A stretch of DNA of 64,000 nt, taken from Silurus meridionalis (lineage: Eukaryota; Chordata; Actinopteri; Siluriformes; Siluridae). Positions 1 through 10,740 of the stretch are shown one piece after another. Position numbers and translations under genes: made by a program. The notes under the pieces are model-generated. The model was not told the DNA's origin. It made no database searches and worked only from the letters and a program-made list of their open reading frames with translations. The DNA is taken from assembly GCF_014805685.1 (NCBI RefSeq), contig NC_060892.1:19729990-19793989 (forward strand), given 5' to 3'. How positions within the stretch are numbered: position 1 is the stretch's first letter; each line of letters begins with the position of its first letter.

Positions 1-195
1 GGCCCGGTCCACCCTAAAGCCTGACCTTGATGTCAGAGTCACTCCTGGCTCCTCTGTCCTGCATGCTGGTGTTTAGAGACACTAGACAGGGACTGGTCAG
101 TATTGCGTGATTGGACACTTTTTCCCAAAGCGTTTTGACGCAGCTCGAGTTCCTGAAAGGAAACATCTTTAGGTTACTTATGTAACCCTAGTTCT
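1..195 (+). mobile_element. DIRS-type retrotransposon, 3' end with terminal repeat
   Basis: The stretch from about 90 to 195 matches the right end of fish DIRS elements: a spacer, then CCCAAAGCG, GACGCAGCTCGAGTTCC, and finally GGTTACTTATGTAACCCTAG. The same motifs recur at 21715-21800 and, in both orientations, at 34139-34245. The coding body would lie to the left of the window. The terminal repeat stops abruptly at about 195, where a Tc1 transposase reading frame begins, so the element appears inserted in an older Tc1 copy. DIRS elements integrate with a tyrosine recombinase and leave no long target duplication, which fits the clean junction. Confidence 0.75.
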
Positions 196-430
196 GCCAT
201 TGTCATCTTGGAATATGCCAATGCCATCAGGGAAGAGAAATCGATTGATGTATAAATCTGGTCCTGGCAAAGTCAATTTTTGGGCACTTAATGTTTCTGA
301 ACCTAGAGTTGACTTACTGAAGCAACCCCAGATCATAATATGCCCCCACAGTCTTAAACGGTATGCACTAGGCATGATGTATGCCTACCATATTAATTCT
401 TCAACCTCTGTTTTCTCCTAATGTGACTAT
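196..430 (-). pseudogene. Tc1-like transposase fragment
   Basis: On the minus strand the frame reads IMIWGCFSKS, then FLFPDG and IFQDDN. These are the middle of the DDE catalytic domain of Tc1/mariner transposases, with the second catalytic aspartate in the FQDDN motif (usual form FQQDN). The frame is cut at about 196 by the DIRS terminal repeat, so the third catalytic residue is missing, and the N-terminal DNA-binding half is not recognisable beyond about 430. This is a dead remnant of about 75 codons from a protein normally near 340 residues. Confidence 0.8.
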
Positions 431-893
431 CACTCTGGAACATGGTAAAATTAGACTATTTATATTGCAACTACATTATCTGACAAGGTTGTTTAAAAAA
501 TAAGAAGCTTGTCAATGCATCAGTTACAGTAGGGTTAAATAATATGTTGCCAGCTAAAACTTTGATTAATCTCTCGATGGCTCTTACATATTTGCTTATC
601 AGGTGGGGCAGGCCCTTTTGTGGCCAGGCATATATAAAGTATTAAAAATGTGTTTCAGGAGAATGTTTACTTAAAACACCTAATGTTGTATTTGTTTTGA
701 CTTCCTGCAACCAGATACACCTTTCTAGTCTTTCAACTAATATACAAGCACCTTTTTACAGAATATCTCATAGTAAATATTGAATAATGTACTTTTTTTT
801 TCAGCTCAACAGAATAAAAATTATTGAAAGGGGTTAGAATAAATGACTCTTTAGACATTGGGGTGTAAATTTAAAGTCCTGTGTGACTACATG
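431..893. other. AT-rich DNA without recognised feature
   Basis: Only short A and T runs (for example nine T at 791-799) are seen; no exon-like frame and no repeat I recognise. Confidence 0.5.
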
Positions 894-1040
894 CCTGCAC
901 AGATCAGTGTTTTCCCTCTTCTAATCCACCACATTCAAGTCTGTAAGGTTCGGGTAATTAGCTGATAAAGTTGAATCAGGTGTGCTAAATGAGGTCGAAT
1001 AATAAACACTGCACCGGCGTGTCCCTCCTGGGTTAACAAC
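894..1040. repeat. Dispersed non-autonomous repeat fragment, hAT-MITE-like
   Basis: The run of phrases CCACATTCAAGTCTG, GGTAATTAGCTGATAAAG, TTGAATCAGGTGTGCTAAAT and GTCCCTCCTGGG resembles a short repeat found many times in fish genomes. There is no coding content. Assignment is from memory of the repeat only, and the boundaries are approximate. Confidence 0.4.
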
Positions 1041-1525
1041 CCATACACATCCAATCCTACGTGCCCAGCTCTAATAACACAGCATTTTGGCACTGAATCA
1101 TTTGACAGTGCAGTTTAGAAAGTGCATTATTAAACAGGGAGTACATGTCAGTCATCATTTTCATCCATTGGCTTCATATATTAGAGGCAATAATTACATC
1201 ACCATGAAACAAAGGAGCCGCTCTAATAAATAAATCAAAGGAAGGGAAATGGAAAAGATTATTAACTCTATAAAAGTTATGGAGTCAAGACAATAAATAA
1301 ATGTATAAAAAAACAGTTTCATACCAATTTCCAATTCAGAGAGACTAATGTTTTAAATACTTCAAAGTCCCACCTTGTTTGATTATAACTAATAAATTAA
1401 TAAATTATTTTTTATTTGTACCAGTGCTGTGGAATTTTTAATTGTACTTAAGACAACAACTACATCAGCATCTCTGTCACCCATGTCAGTAGCCTCCAGT
1501 GTCTCAGGCTGTTTTTATTTTTCTT
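1041..1525. other. AT-rich DNA without recognised feature
   Basis: TAA-rich low-complexity patches around 1385-1415; otherwise unique-looking sequence with no coding signal. Confidence 0.5.
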
Positions 1526-1612
1526 CTTAAATTCTGTAAAGCTGCTTTAAGACAATGTCTGTTGTGAAAAGCGCTATAGAAATAAACATTGACTTGACTT
1601 GACTTCTGCAAA
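1526..1612 (+). repeat. 3' tail of a dispersed repeat (GTAAAGCTGCTTT family)
   Basis: Contains GTAAAGCTGCTTTAAGACAA, then AAAAGCGCTATAGAAATAAA and a short TTGACTTGACTTGAC tail. A longer copy lies at 42681-42948 and a reverse-strand copy at 26880-27035, so this is the 3' end of an interspersed repeat that ends in a simple tail, as SINE and LINE insertions do. Confidence 0.65.
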
Positions 1613-1625
1613 ACAAGTTATGTTT

Positions 1626-1800
1626 TCTGTAACATAAGTTAGGAGGTCTCGATTGGCCTACTATAGAGCTCTGACCTCAACCTTATTGAACACCACTGGG
1701 ATAAAATGGGACTGACCGTTCCCCAGGCACCCTCACCCTACATCAGTCCATAATTTTACTAACACCATTGCAGAGGAATGAGCACAAATTCATAATCATG
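1626..1800 (+). pseudogene. Tc1-like transposase C-terminal remnant
   Basis: One frame from about 1670 reads SSDLNLIEHHWDKMG, the segment around the third catalytic residue of Tc1 DDE transposases (usual form SPDLNPIEHLWDEL). The adjoining bases (ATCAGTCC, GAGCACAAATTC) match the same family as the minus-strand copy at 42434-42985. Both flanks have lost the frame, so only a fragment of a degenerate or non-autonomous Tc1-like copy remains. Confidence 0.7.
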
Positions 1801-3829
1801 CATTATGGCTAAGATGCTTTAAACAGAGATGTTGACAGACAGCAAGCAACGTGGTGTAGGCAGTGTAAAATGCATTGAGGTAAACAGCAACAAAACTCAA
1901 ACGCATTCCAACTTCAAGTAGAAGAAGCCAGGAAAGTGAGGAGAGAAGCGGATTTTAATGAAATCTCTCAGGAAGGAAGTGTTATGAGGAGGAGGATCAG
2001 ATCTTTGTGAGCTTAAATATTTTAGTCCACATATAAGGAGTGTGTTATTCCTCAATTTCTGCCTGCCAGCAGCTGTTGCCATGACAATGGAGATAGGCTG
2101 TAGTATATGTGCACCTTTCTCAAATATTGGCTAAATCTATGAAAATTTTCTTCTTTAAAATATTGTTGTTATTGGAATACACTAAGATAGTGGTGTCAAT
2201 AAGAATTAGCCCTCATGAAACAATGAACTGGGAAGTGGGAAGTGGATGCAGATGCAGACCATTTATTGTTAAAATATATATTGTTCAAAATGTTAAACAT
2301 ACAAACACAGAAACAAAGTAATCAAGAAACCCTAACCCGAGCAAGACTCTGTGGAATTCATATGACGAGCATGAAACAACAAGTGTGAGTCAAAGACAGC
2401 CATGAAATCTGAGTAAAACAGTACTTTATATAGACAAGTGCTAATGATCCTGAAGGTGTAGAAAGTGACGTGAAGGTGCAGTTACTTGTAGGAAATGAAG
2501 TCTGTGTCTACAATCTTGACTTCACCATTGCTTCATTATTATCTAAGAGTAATGCAGCAGTACTGTAACCCTCTTCTTTTCATTTTGAACAAATCTTTTA
2601 TATGACTTAGGTTATATTATAAGATGTGTTTATTTAGTGTTTTCTGTGCATAGCTCCTTCATTTGTAACATGAGAACTCAATAGGATTCTGAAAAAATGT
2701 CATAAAAACATTTACACTTTCCTCTTTGATTAATTTTGGATATGAAAGGCACTGTACAACAAATATAAACAAAAACTCAGACTTGAAGATTGAAAAGTTT
2801 CCATTACAAATCTATTGCAGTTTTCCTCTCAAATAAACAGTGTGAACAAAATGAATTAAAGACTTGTTAATTTTGCTGAACTAAGATCCAAGTCAGTAAA
2901 TTAATCTGATCTACTAATCACTAGTCCATTTGGCTTAAGCAAATAACATTCAAGAATTTAAACAGTCATGTGAATATCATTAACATAGACAGCTGAACCA
3001 ATTCTCTGACATACTGTATCTTACAACTCTATTGCAAGGCAGCATTGTATTTTAAATCTAACTTTAGATATTTCTACAGTCTGTAGTGGATTTTTTTATG
3101 TTGAGTGAGAAAAATAACACTTGCTATTTTGTTTTTTGATTGATTGATTAATTGTGAGATTTTTGTGTTTGTAATTTAGAGCTCCAGAATCAACCCTGAT
3201 CAAAATGAAGAGTGAAGATACTAATATTTCATATTAGTATTATCAATATTATTATCAATAAAGAAAGATAATAATAAAATACTACTTGAAATGTAACACA
3301 AAAAAGCACATTATTGTCGACTAAATAATTGCAAGTACCATTCAACACTGAAAATAAGAATAATGTAAAAATAAATGTAATTCTATAAAAAAGATACAAT
3401 TTATGAGTTCGACTTAAGATTTTTCTATCCTAGAATGACAAGAGCAATACGACAAAATTGTAAAAATAAAAAATCTAATTTGCGCAACAGGCACAGGCAG
3501 CAGCGTACGTTGTACGATATGTTGGACATGCAGCTGGGATGATCACATCTCACGCCCTGTGAGATGCCCCATTCTTGCTAGCAGACAACGGATTAAAGTT
3601 GCTTATTTTTTCAGTTTCAAATGGTTTCAAACAGCTATTTTTGTGATAAAAGCATGTCTTCCAAACACCAAGTATGTCTCCTGCTGGTAGTGAAAAAGAA
3701 GAGGAAAGCGATCAGTTTAGAGCAGAAAATGAAAATTATAAATCAGTTTGTCACTGTCATATATTATTATTATATTTTTGAGTTACGATGGGGTCATAGT
3801 AATGTATTTCCAGTAAGTAGAAGGCTACC
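1801..3829. other. AT-rich DNA without recognised feature
   Basis: No exon-like frame longer than about 70 codons. A small inverted repeat (ACTAATAT, 3-base gap, ATATTAGT) sits at 3220-3238 and a TTGATTGATTGATTAATTG patch at 3136-3155. Confidence 0.5.
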
Positions 3830-3981
<152 letters not shown>

Positions 3982-6257
3982 TTATATATAAAACTACATT
4001 AATTATATAATTTCTAATGTAATTATTAATTTTAAACAATAATACTGCACCGATTTGAGATCTGAGATTTGATGGTCCGAAATGAGATTTTTCACTGCTA
4101 TTGTTTTGCCCTATTACATCAGAATACTTAACACCTGATAACATCTCACAAGAATAATGAAAAAAAAAAATGCAGCAACAACTGACACATTTGCACCAGA
4201 ATTGTCAAACACATATATTAAAAAAAATATTTCAAAATAAACAAATTTAATGTTTCAGGATGGATTTCTTTTTTTCCATGAACTGTGTAGTTTTCCATTA
4301 TTTTATAGCATTATTAAATGTGCACAGTGACAGCTGGACATTTATTATTCTTTTTACATGTTATCAGTTTCCCCCTTTCTGCATTACCAGCTAGTAATGA
4401 CAAACATGCCATTGAGGTCAGGGCCCTATACCAGCCAGTCATGTGCTTTTACTCTCAATTTAGTGCCATGCTGAATATCACAGAGCTCTCTAGAGAGTAT
4501 CATACTGTATAAAGTTTTTGTGATTAGCTGGGCAATTTTCCATCTAAGTCAGCAATGTGTACCCCTTAATAAATGCATTAATTAAAAGTTTGACACTGTT
4601 GGATGTATTGTATTGTGTCACTGCAGGCTAGGATTCAAAAGCATATCATGTCAAGAGTTTTATAGAAAGTTTTAAAAGTCTAGGAGAGTAAAGTCAAGGC
4701 CTGTAACAATTCCCTCCACTCTCTGGTTTTGTCCTCTGGGGTGTCTGGATTTTGTTCGGGTGAGCTTCTTCCAATTATGACTTTTCTTTTTCATTAATGA
4801 GTTCACAGTTCAAAACTGCTTTTTCACAGGACGACAAGGCTTTCTGGTGCACAGATAATGATGGCCACTTCCAACTGTATCTATAGATAAGCTTTTTGTA
4901 CTATATTAATTGGAGTATTTAGGAGCACTGGGTTAAATATTGATTTGCAGTACAGACACAGAATATGCATATATCTTTTAAACTTAAATTATTGTCTGTC
5001 TGTAGTTGGAATATTTTCCCAATGTCCATGTGGGTTTCCAGGTTTTCTTTTTACCACCACCTCCCAAACGCATCCCAGGAGTTAAACTGGATATGCTTAA
5101 TAGATCCTAGGTATGTGTGTTGCTATGCAGTGGACAGATGACAGATGTCACATTTAGGATTGTCCTCCAGAATCATCCCTGGCCAATATAAAATAATGAT
5201 GATTAGGATGACGATATGTATCATTAAAAAAAAAAAACATGGCACAAACATATAATAGTAAAATATTGTCAATGTAATATTTACATTACATTTATAATTT
5301 ATCATTGCAAAGAAAATATGTCCAAAATAAACTATATCAAAATTTTGGAATATATTGTAACAATTTATCATGACTGATATTAATTCACTATTTCCCAGCC
5401 TGAAATTATTAAAGCACTAACAAGCGACTATGCTTCTCTGTTCATTATAAGCCACACCAGTATAAAGAGACCTTGTTTAGAAACACATATTCACACCTAC
5501 ACGTTAGCTAGAATGTATTTCTCTATTTCTGCAAAACGTGAATGCTGTTGGAGTGTTCTGACAGTGAAATCCATGTTAACAAAATGACATAGACTGAAAC
5601 AAAGTTTCATTACTTCACCCATGCCACCTTTCTGCAAGCTTTGAATAAAACCCTTGTTACCACTATAGATCCTGAAGAAACGGTTTCTCCTAGCCGCACA
5701 TTTGTGTTCTGCAAAGTGCTATATCGATTCCAATGTATTTTCCTCTTTTTGTTCTCTAACCAAAGTGGGCTAATACTACTGTGTTAGAACAAGAAAAAAT
5801 GCACACACACAAGCATGAGTGAAAAATAAACCTCAAGCAATAATTAGCGGAATAAAAACAAAAAAGTATTCTCTCAGCGGAGAAACAGCGGAGCTGCTGA
5901 ATGTCTCACTGTGTCATATTAACACCTACAGATTAACAGAATAAGCTAGCAAAAACATCACAATCTTTCTCTGAGGGATAAATTAATTCTGTTTCACTTT
6001 ACCTTACTTGAGGATAATATCCATAAAAACTGACAAACCCTACTTTCACACTGAATAAAAAGGAATATTCTAACATTTAGCATTTATATATAACAAATGA
6101 TGACATGATTTAGTGACAGACACTTAATTATTGCGACAATAAGGTTGTACTTAACTGGCTGGCTAACTATATTGACTTGGTAGAACAATCTACATCTGAT
6201 TTCACATATTAATGGTGATAATATGCCACACAAAAAAATAAAAATCTAAACTAAAAT
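3982..6257. other. AT-rich DNA without recognised feature
   Basis: Contains A runs at 4160 and 5228. A patch at 4730-4850 and 5020-5110 is richer in GC but has no sustained frame. Nothing identifiable. Confidence 0.5.
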
Positions 6258-6258
6258 A

Positions 6259-6350
6259 CACTATATGGACAAAATTATTAGAACACCTAGATTCTTCCCT
6301 GAACAAATATTGTGGTAACAGTTTTATGCAATGTCTTTGGATGCAGTACT
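6259..6350 (+). mobile_element. Tc1-like element, terminal fragment
   Basis: Begins CACTATATGGACAAAATTAT, the terminal motif of a widespread fish Tc1-like family (usually CACTATATGGCCAAAAGTAT). It continues with GATTCTTCCCTGAACAA, TGTGGTAACAG and ATGTCTTTGGATGCAGTA from the same 5' region. It is cut at about 6350. No transposase frame is left. The copies at 1626-1800 and 42434-42985 appear to be from the same group. Confidence 0.65.
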
Positions 6351-6559
6351 GACTTCAGTATTCAGTATTGATAAAGCCTTTCCAGAAGTGAAAGCTGGCC
6401 ATTCTATAGGCACTAATGCACCTTTTTATCATCAGACGTGCAGGCCTTTTGAACTGTGCACTGACGATCAACCAGAAAGCACGTCTCGCAATAGGATCTG
6501 GCAAAAAGTTTGGAGATGGACCTTTCCCTTTCTTCTGCCTCACCTGCCAGATCTAGGAG

Positions 6560-6886
6560 TGAGAGGGTATGGATGCCTGCAATCCCGTGGAGGATACTCC
6601 CCCACAGCCAGTTCAGTTTGAGAAGCTGTTGGAGGTAGTGACTCGTGCTGTAGCCAAGCTGGACATTACCTGGCCAACCGATACACAGAAACAATGTCCT
6701 CTAAGTAAGCTGGATGAGCGTTTATTGCAACTAACATAGCTACCTCCACGTCGGGGTTTGTCTTTTTTCCCCAGACCTACACACACGTCCTTGAATAATC
6801 CATAAGGCCTTGTTCCTGCCCACCAAGCCTCTAAGAACTACTTTGGCTTTGGTGAGCAAGGCTGCCTGCACACAATGGATCTTATG
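6560..6886 (+). pseudogene. DIRS gag-like ORF, first part
   Basis: A frame from about 6573 reads FEKLLEVVTRAVAKLDITWP and SKLDERLL. This is a conserved block of the first ORF of fish DIRS elements, thought to be the gag-like structural protein. It then meets a stop near 6738. Farther on, LPTKPLRTTLALVSKA lies in one frame and CLHTMDLMNMV in another, showing a frameshift near 6868. The block normally between CLHTM and the following segment is missing, so an internal deletion predates the hAT insertion. Sequence before 6560 (6350-6560) has no clear identity. Confidence 0.7.
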
Positions 6887-6894
6887 AATATGGT
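6887..6894. repeat. 8-bp target site duplication, left
   Basis: AATATGGT directly before the left CAGAGG terminus; identical to 8927-8934. Confidence 0.92.
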
Positions 6895-7093
6895 CAGAGG
6901 CGGCAAAAGTACACACATCCTTTACTTAAGTAGAAGTACAGATACTCATGTTTTAAAATACTCGGGTAAAAGTTGAAGTACTGATTAAACTTTTTTACCT
7001 AAGTGAAAGTAAAGAAGTTTTGGCTCTGACATGTACTTAAGTAAAAAGTAGTTATTACTGCTACCTGTTTTAGCTGTTAACTGGACCTCACAT

Positions 7094-7240
<147 letters not shown>

Positions 7241-8665
7241 GTAATAGCCTAGTGGGTTAATGTCAGTATCCCCACAAGGATGAGTTTGAGAGTTTGATTC
7301 CTGGTCGAGCTGGTTGCTGTGTTGGTAAATAAAACCTCTGGACCTTGTCCCCTCTGAAAACATTTCAATTCTGTCCTTTCTGTGTTGGATTAATTTCTTG
7401 ATTTCCTGGTCTTTAATGAAAGATAACTCCACCAAAAAAAGGCACTTCTGTGGTAGCTCAGTGGGTTAAGGCTTGTGCCTGAACATGGTCCTTAATATAG
7501 TCCACGCTGATGATAAGGTTTCAAAGCCAGTCCTACGTGCCTTCTTTCTTACTGCGCTGGCATGAAACAAAGTATGAACCCTCCAAAAAGCACACATGCT
7601 TTTCAGCAGCGCTCACTTAGTGGTTTAAGTCTTGTGCCTCATCTAAACATGCTTCCCAGTCTGATCTCTTCCATGGTTCAGTGGGTTAAGGCTGGTGCCT
7701 TGCTGATGGTGAGGATCCAGGTTTGAATCCTGCTTTCTGCTTGCGAGTTGCGATGTAGGTTATGTTCCTGTTTCCTAAATCTTTCTTTAGCTTTATATTC
7801 TTGTGTTGATGGTTTAAAGGTAGATAGACCTGCTCTAAACAACCTTCCTGGCCTGTCTTCCCTGATGGTTCAGTGGGTTAAATCAGGTTTCTTGCTTTTG
7901 GTGGGGTTCAGGGTTCGAATCCTGCTTTCTGTCTGCCAGTCACGATCAGGATTCACTTCCTACATCTTTCTTTAGCGATATATTTTTGTTTTTAATGGGT
8001 TGAAAAGAAAGATAGACCTGTTCCAAATAAGTTTCCTAGCCTGTCCTCACCATTGGTTCAATGGGTTAAGGTTGGTATCTCGCTGGTGGTGGGGATCATG
8101 GTTCAAAGCCTGCTTTCTTCCTGTTATTTACAATGTGAGTTCAACTTGTGCTACTTACATCTGTATTCGCTTCCTACATCTTTCTTTACCGTTAAATTTT
8201 GTGTTGATGGTTTGAAAAGAATGATAGACCTGCTCTAATCAAGCTTCCCATCCTGTTTTTTTCTGATGGCTTAGTGGGTTAAGGCTGGTACTTTGCTAAT
8301 GTTGGTGGTCAGGGTTCAAACCTGGCTTTCTGTCTGCTAGTCATGAGGTAGGTTAAATTCCTGATTCCTACATCTTCATATTCTTGTTTTGATGGCTTAA
8401 AAAGAATGATAGACCTGCTCTAAACAAGCTTCCCAGCTTGTCCTTCCTGATGGTTCAGTGGATTAATGCTGGTGCCTCGCTAATGGTGTGAATCAGGGTT
8501 TGAATCCTGCTTTGTCCCTGCTAGTCACATTATGGGTTTGCTTCCTATGTCTGTCTTTAGCATTATATTCTTGTGTTGATGGTTTAAAAGAAAAGATAGA
8601 CCTGCTCTAAACAATCGTCGCAGCCGGTCCTTCCCGATGGTTCAGTGGGTTAAGCCTGCGCAGTA
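7241..8665 (+). repeat. Tandem array of about 190-bp units with tRNA-like A and B boxes
   Basis: The motif (A/T)TGGTTCAGTGGGTTAAGG or a close variant recurs at about 7673, 7865, 8053, 8266, 8450 and 8637, giving spacings of 192, 188, 213, 184 and 187 bases. More decayed versions lie near 7244, 7451 and 7611. About 45 bases after each, a B-box-like GGTTTGAATCC, GGTTCGAATCC or GGTTCAAAGCC follows (7729, 7912, 8100, 8313, 8497). Between units the shared spacer reads CTACATCTTTCTTTAGC, then GTGTTGATGGTTTAAAAG and GATAGACCTGCTCTAAAC. The last unit is cut 17 bases after its A box. A and B boxes at tRNA-like spacing are the signature of internal RNA polymerase III promoters, so each unit looks like a tRNA-derived SINE-like monomer. 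Whether any is transcribed is unknown. Confidence 0.85.
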
Positions 8666-8926
8666 ACAGGAAATCGGTTGTTCAGCTGAAATCGGCATGC
8701 AGTGAAAATAAAAAAATTATATTTCACCAAATCAATGGATTAAAACTAAAGTAATGATTCTGTTTTAAAAATGTAAGAAGTAAAAAGTACAGATATTTGT
8801 GTAAAAATGTAATGAGTAAAAGTAAAAAGTTGTCTAAAAAATAAATAGTGGAGTAAAGTACTGATACAGAAAAAATCTACTTAAGTACAGTAACAAAGTA
8901 TTTGACTCCGTTACTTCCCACCTCTG

Positions 8927-8934
8927 AATATGGT
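8927..8934. repeat. 8-bp target site duplication, right
   Basis: AATATGGT directly after the right terminus ...CCACCTCTG; identical to 6887-6894. Confidence 0.92.
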
Positions 8935-9240
8935 CATCGAGAAATTCCAGGAGGCTAAAAAACAGTCGGTGACATTCTAGTAGTTCCTCCCTTGCTGCTC
9001 TCATGGGGCTGCTTGGTAGGCGCAGTCCCAACCCCAGCCCCAGCCCAGCACAAATGCTGGTCATCGTGCAATTCAGAGACGGAGTGTCGCCACTTGTGCT
9101 CCCCCAGAAACTAGGGACTCTGGGTGGAGTTCCAGGCTAAGGTTCAAGGAACTCGCAGATATAAGTACCGTTATTTTTATTAAGAGGGTTTCAGCCAAGA
9201 GATTATGATGAGTCAGGAGTTTTTACGGTCTCTGTCAGGA
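8935..9240 (+). pseudogene. DIRS gag-like ORF, second part
   Basis: Continues the gag frame interrupted by the hAT-like insertion: IEKFQEAKKQSV, then RRSVATCAPPETR, as in fish DIRS ORF1 (usual forms DRFQEARKQ and SVATRAPPQ). Two stops follow KKQSVTF at about 8977. The C-rich stretch CCCAACCCCAGCCCCAGCCC at 9027-9046 encodes the proline-rich segment typical of this part. The remaining 140 bases up to 9380 are a poorly conserved gag-pol junction. Confidence 0.7.
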
Positions 9241-9380
9241 TGCGGCGACGTGCACCTCAGTACATGATGCCTGCCCCTCCTTGGTGCACTCATGGGATCT
9301 GCTCGTTAACCCTGCCACAAGTAGTGCTTCAGGGCACAGCCATCTACAACGTGTACTCCCTCGGCCTCCGCCCAAGAATT

Positions 9381-9850
9381 TAGCAGATGGGGTGGCTTGA
9401 CTCCTCTCAGGAGGCCCCTAGAGCTGCGCCAGGATATAGCCCCGGCTCTAGGCACACCAGAGGTCAGTCTTGAGAGACTGATTCCTTTAGGACACTATCT
9501 GGCAGTCTGGAACACCTGCTGGACATGTTTAGTGGGTCATGTGCACTGTAGAGAAAGGCTATTTCAAATCAGTTCGAATCTCATCCCTGTTCAAAGAAGT
9601 GTGTCCCACTCTGGTGGGGTCTGAGCAAGCTCTGGTTATGAAACAAAAAGTTCAATCTTTCTTGAGCAAGCAGGCCATCAAGGTGGTCCCTTCATTAGGC
9701 AATGAGCACGGGTTCTACAGCTAGTACTTTACAGTTCCTAAAAAGCATGGGGAACTGTGTCCCATTTTAGATCGATGTCAGCTGAACCGCTCCCTATTGA
9801 GACTCATTTTCAAGATGTGTAGCTGTCTTCTGTACAAGTCGAGGCTATCC
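9381..9850 (+). pseudogene. DIRS reverse transcriptase, N-terminal part
   Basis: Frames shift through ALGTPEVSLERLIPLGHYLA, then FLSKQAIKVVPSLGNEHGFYS, a stop, YFTVPKKHGELCPILD and LNRSLL. These match the region before the catalytic core of DIRS reverse transcriptase: the pre-RT segment, the stretch GFYSRYFIVPKKDGG, and RPILDLR(R/Q)LN. The catalytic YxDD palm is absent, because the sequence jumps at about 9850-9890 to the post-palm connection. A non-functional relic; the first 120 bases are paralleled at 22787-22990. Confidence 0.8.
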
Positions 9851-9884
9851 TCACGGCTGTCAAAAGAGTGAGAAGGCCAGTTAC

Positions 9885-10090
9885 TCACTGTGAAGCAGCT
9901 TTAAAGATTACTGGGTCTGATGTCAGCTGCATCCAATGTGTTGCCACTTGGCCTCCTATAGATAAAACCCCTACAGTGGTGGCTTAGGGACAGAGGGTTC
10001 TCCTGAAAGGGCAACCCACTCCGCACAAGCAAGGTCACACCGCGAACCCAGGTTCCTGTTACAGGGCTCTTGTCTGGGGCTCAATGTCTA
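9885..10090 (+). pseudogene. DIRS reverse transcriptase, connection region
   Basis: Reads LLGLMSAASNVLPLGLL, the conserved segment between the RT palm and the RNase H of DIRS elements (usual form LLGLMAAASAVIPLGLL), followed by a degenerate stretch with stops that leads into the RNase H frame. Confidence 0.75.
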
Positions 10091-10094
10091 CCTA

Positions 10095-10470
10095 ATGTTA
10101 ACGACAGATGCCTACCTCATGGTTTGCGGGGTGGTCATGAGTAGCCCCTCTGCCCAAGGTCTATGGAAAGGGCCCCATCTCTCGTGGCACATGCTGGCTG
10201 TGCTTCTAGCATTTAAGCATTGCCTCTCAGACCTAAGGGACCATCATGTGCTGGTCTATACAGACAACACAACGGTGGTTTCCTACATCAACCACCAGGG
10301 GGGTCTGTGTGCTCACCTCATTTACAAACTGGCACAACAGATCCTGTGGGCCCAAATGAAGCTGCTCTCACTGAGAGCACTATACATCCAGGGGCGTATC
10401 ATGCTGACTTGCCAAGCAGTCGCTAGGAAAAAAACTAAGGCTGAGAGTGCCTGTATGGGACCTGACTGTT
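10095..10470 (+). pseudogene. DIRS RNase H domain
   Basis: The longest intact frame of the element (131 codons, 10095-10490). It opens with LTTDAYLMVCGVVMS (first catalytic aspartate), continues with GLWKGPHLSWHM, and carries VYTDNTTVVSYINHQGG (second catalytic aspartate in TDN) and LLSLRALYIQG. This is the RNase H of DIRS elements, which degrades the RNA strand of RNA-DNA hybrids. The short stretch that normally carries the helix glutamate (between LSWH and MxAV) appears deleted, so the domain is probably inactive even though the frame is open. Confidence 0.85.
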
Positions 10471-10740
10471 GTTCTGAAGGCCTTGTCTAAGTCTCCCTTT
10501 GAGCACCTGCCCAAACTGCCCTTTTTTAACAGTGAAGACTGTTATCACCCTTTCCATGAGCCCCTCCTGTTTGGAGTTTACCCCAAACCTGGCTAGTGCC
10601 TTTCTTTACCACAGACCGTGGTATGTTCCTAAGGAACAGCTGTTTGTCTGCTATAGTCCATATTAAAGGGATTTTCTGGCAATAAGCAGACCCTCAGTAG
10701 ATGGATTCTGGATGCTATCCACTCTTCCTATAAGTCCTCT
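10471..10740 (+). pseudogene. DIRS tyrosine recombinase, partial
   Basis: Follows RNase H as expected. It reads DLTVVLKALSKSPFEHLPKL, then, after decay and a deletion, QLFVCYS and KQTLSRWILDAIHSSYKSSG. The last phrase normally lies just before the HSTRG segment with the catalytic His and Arg. The sequence stops at about 10740, before that segment and the catalytic tyrosine, and runs into an oligo-T stretch. The recombinase integrates the circular DNA form of DIRS; this copy cannot. Confidence 0.75.

Noticed and set aside
7864..7935. A functional tRNA gene
   Set aside because: A and B boxes are present but no clean acceptor stem or anticodon arm can be drawn; SINE-like origin is more likely. 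The same applies to the other tRNA-headed repeats.
7673..8665. Regularly spaced repeats that might suggest a CRISPR-like array
   Set aside because: The repeated unit is about 190 bases with conserved 'spacers' as well, in fish DNA; it is a tandem repeat, not a CRISPR array.
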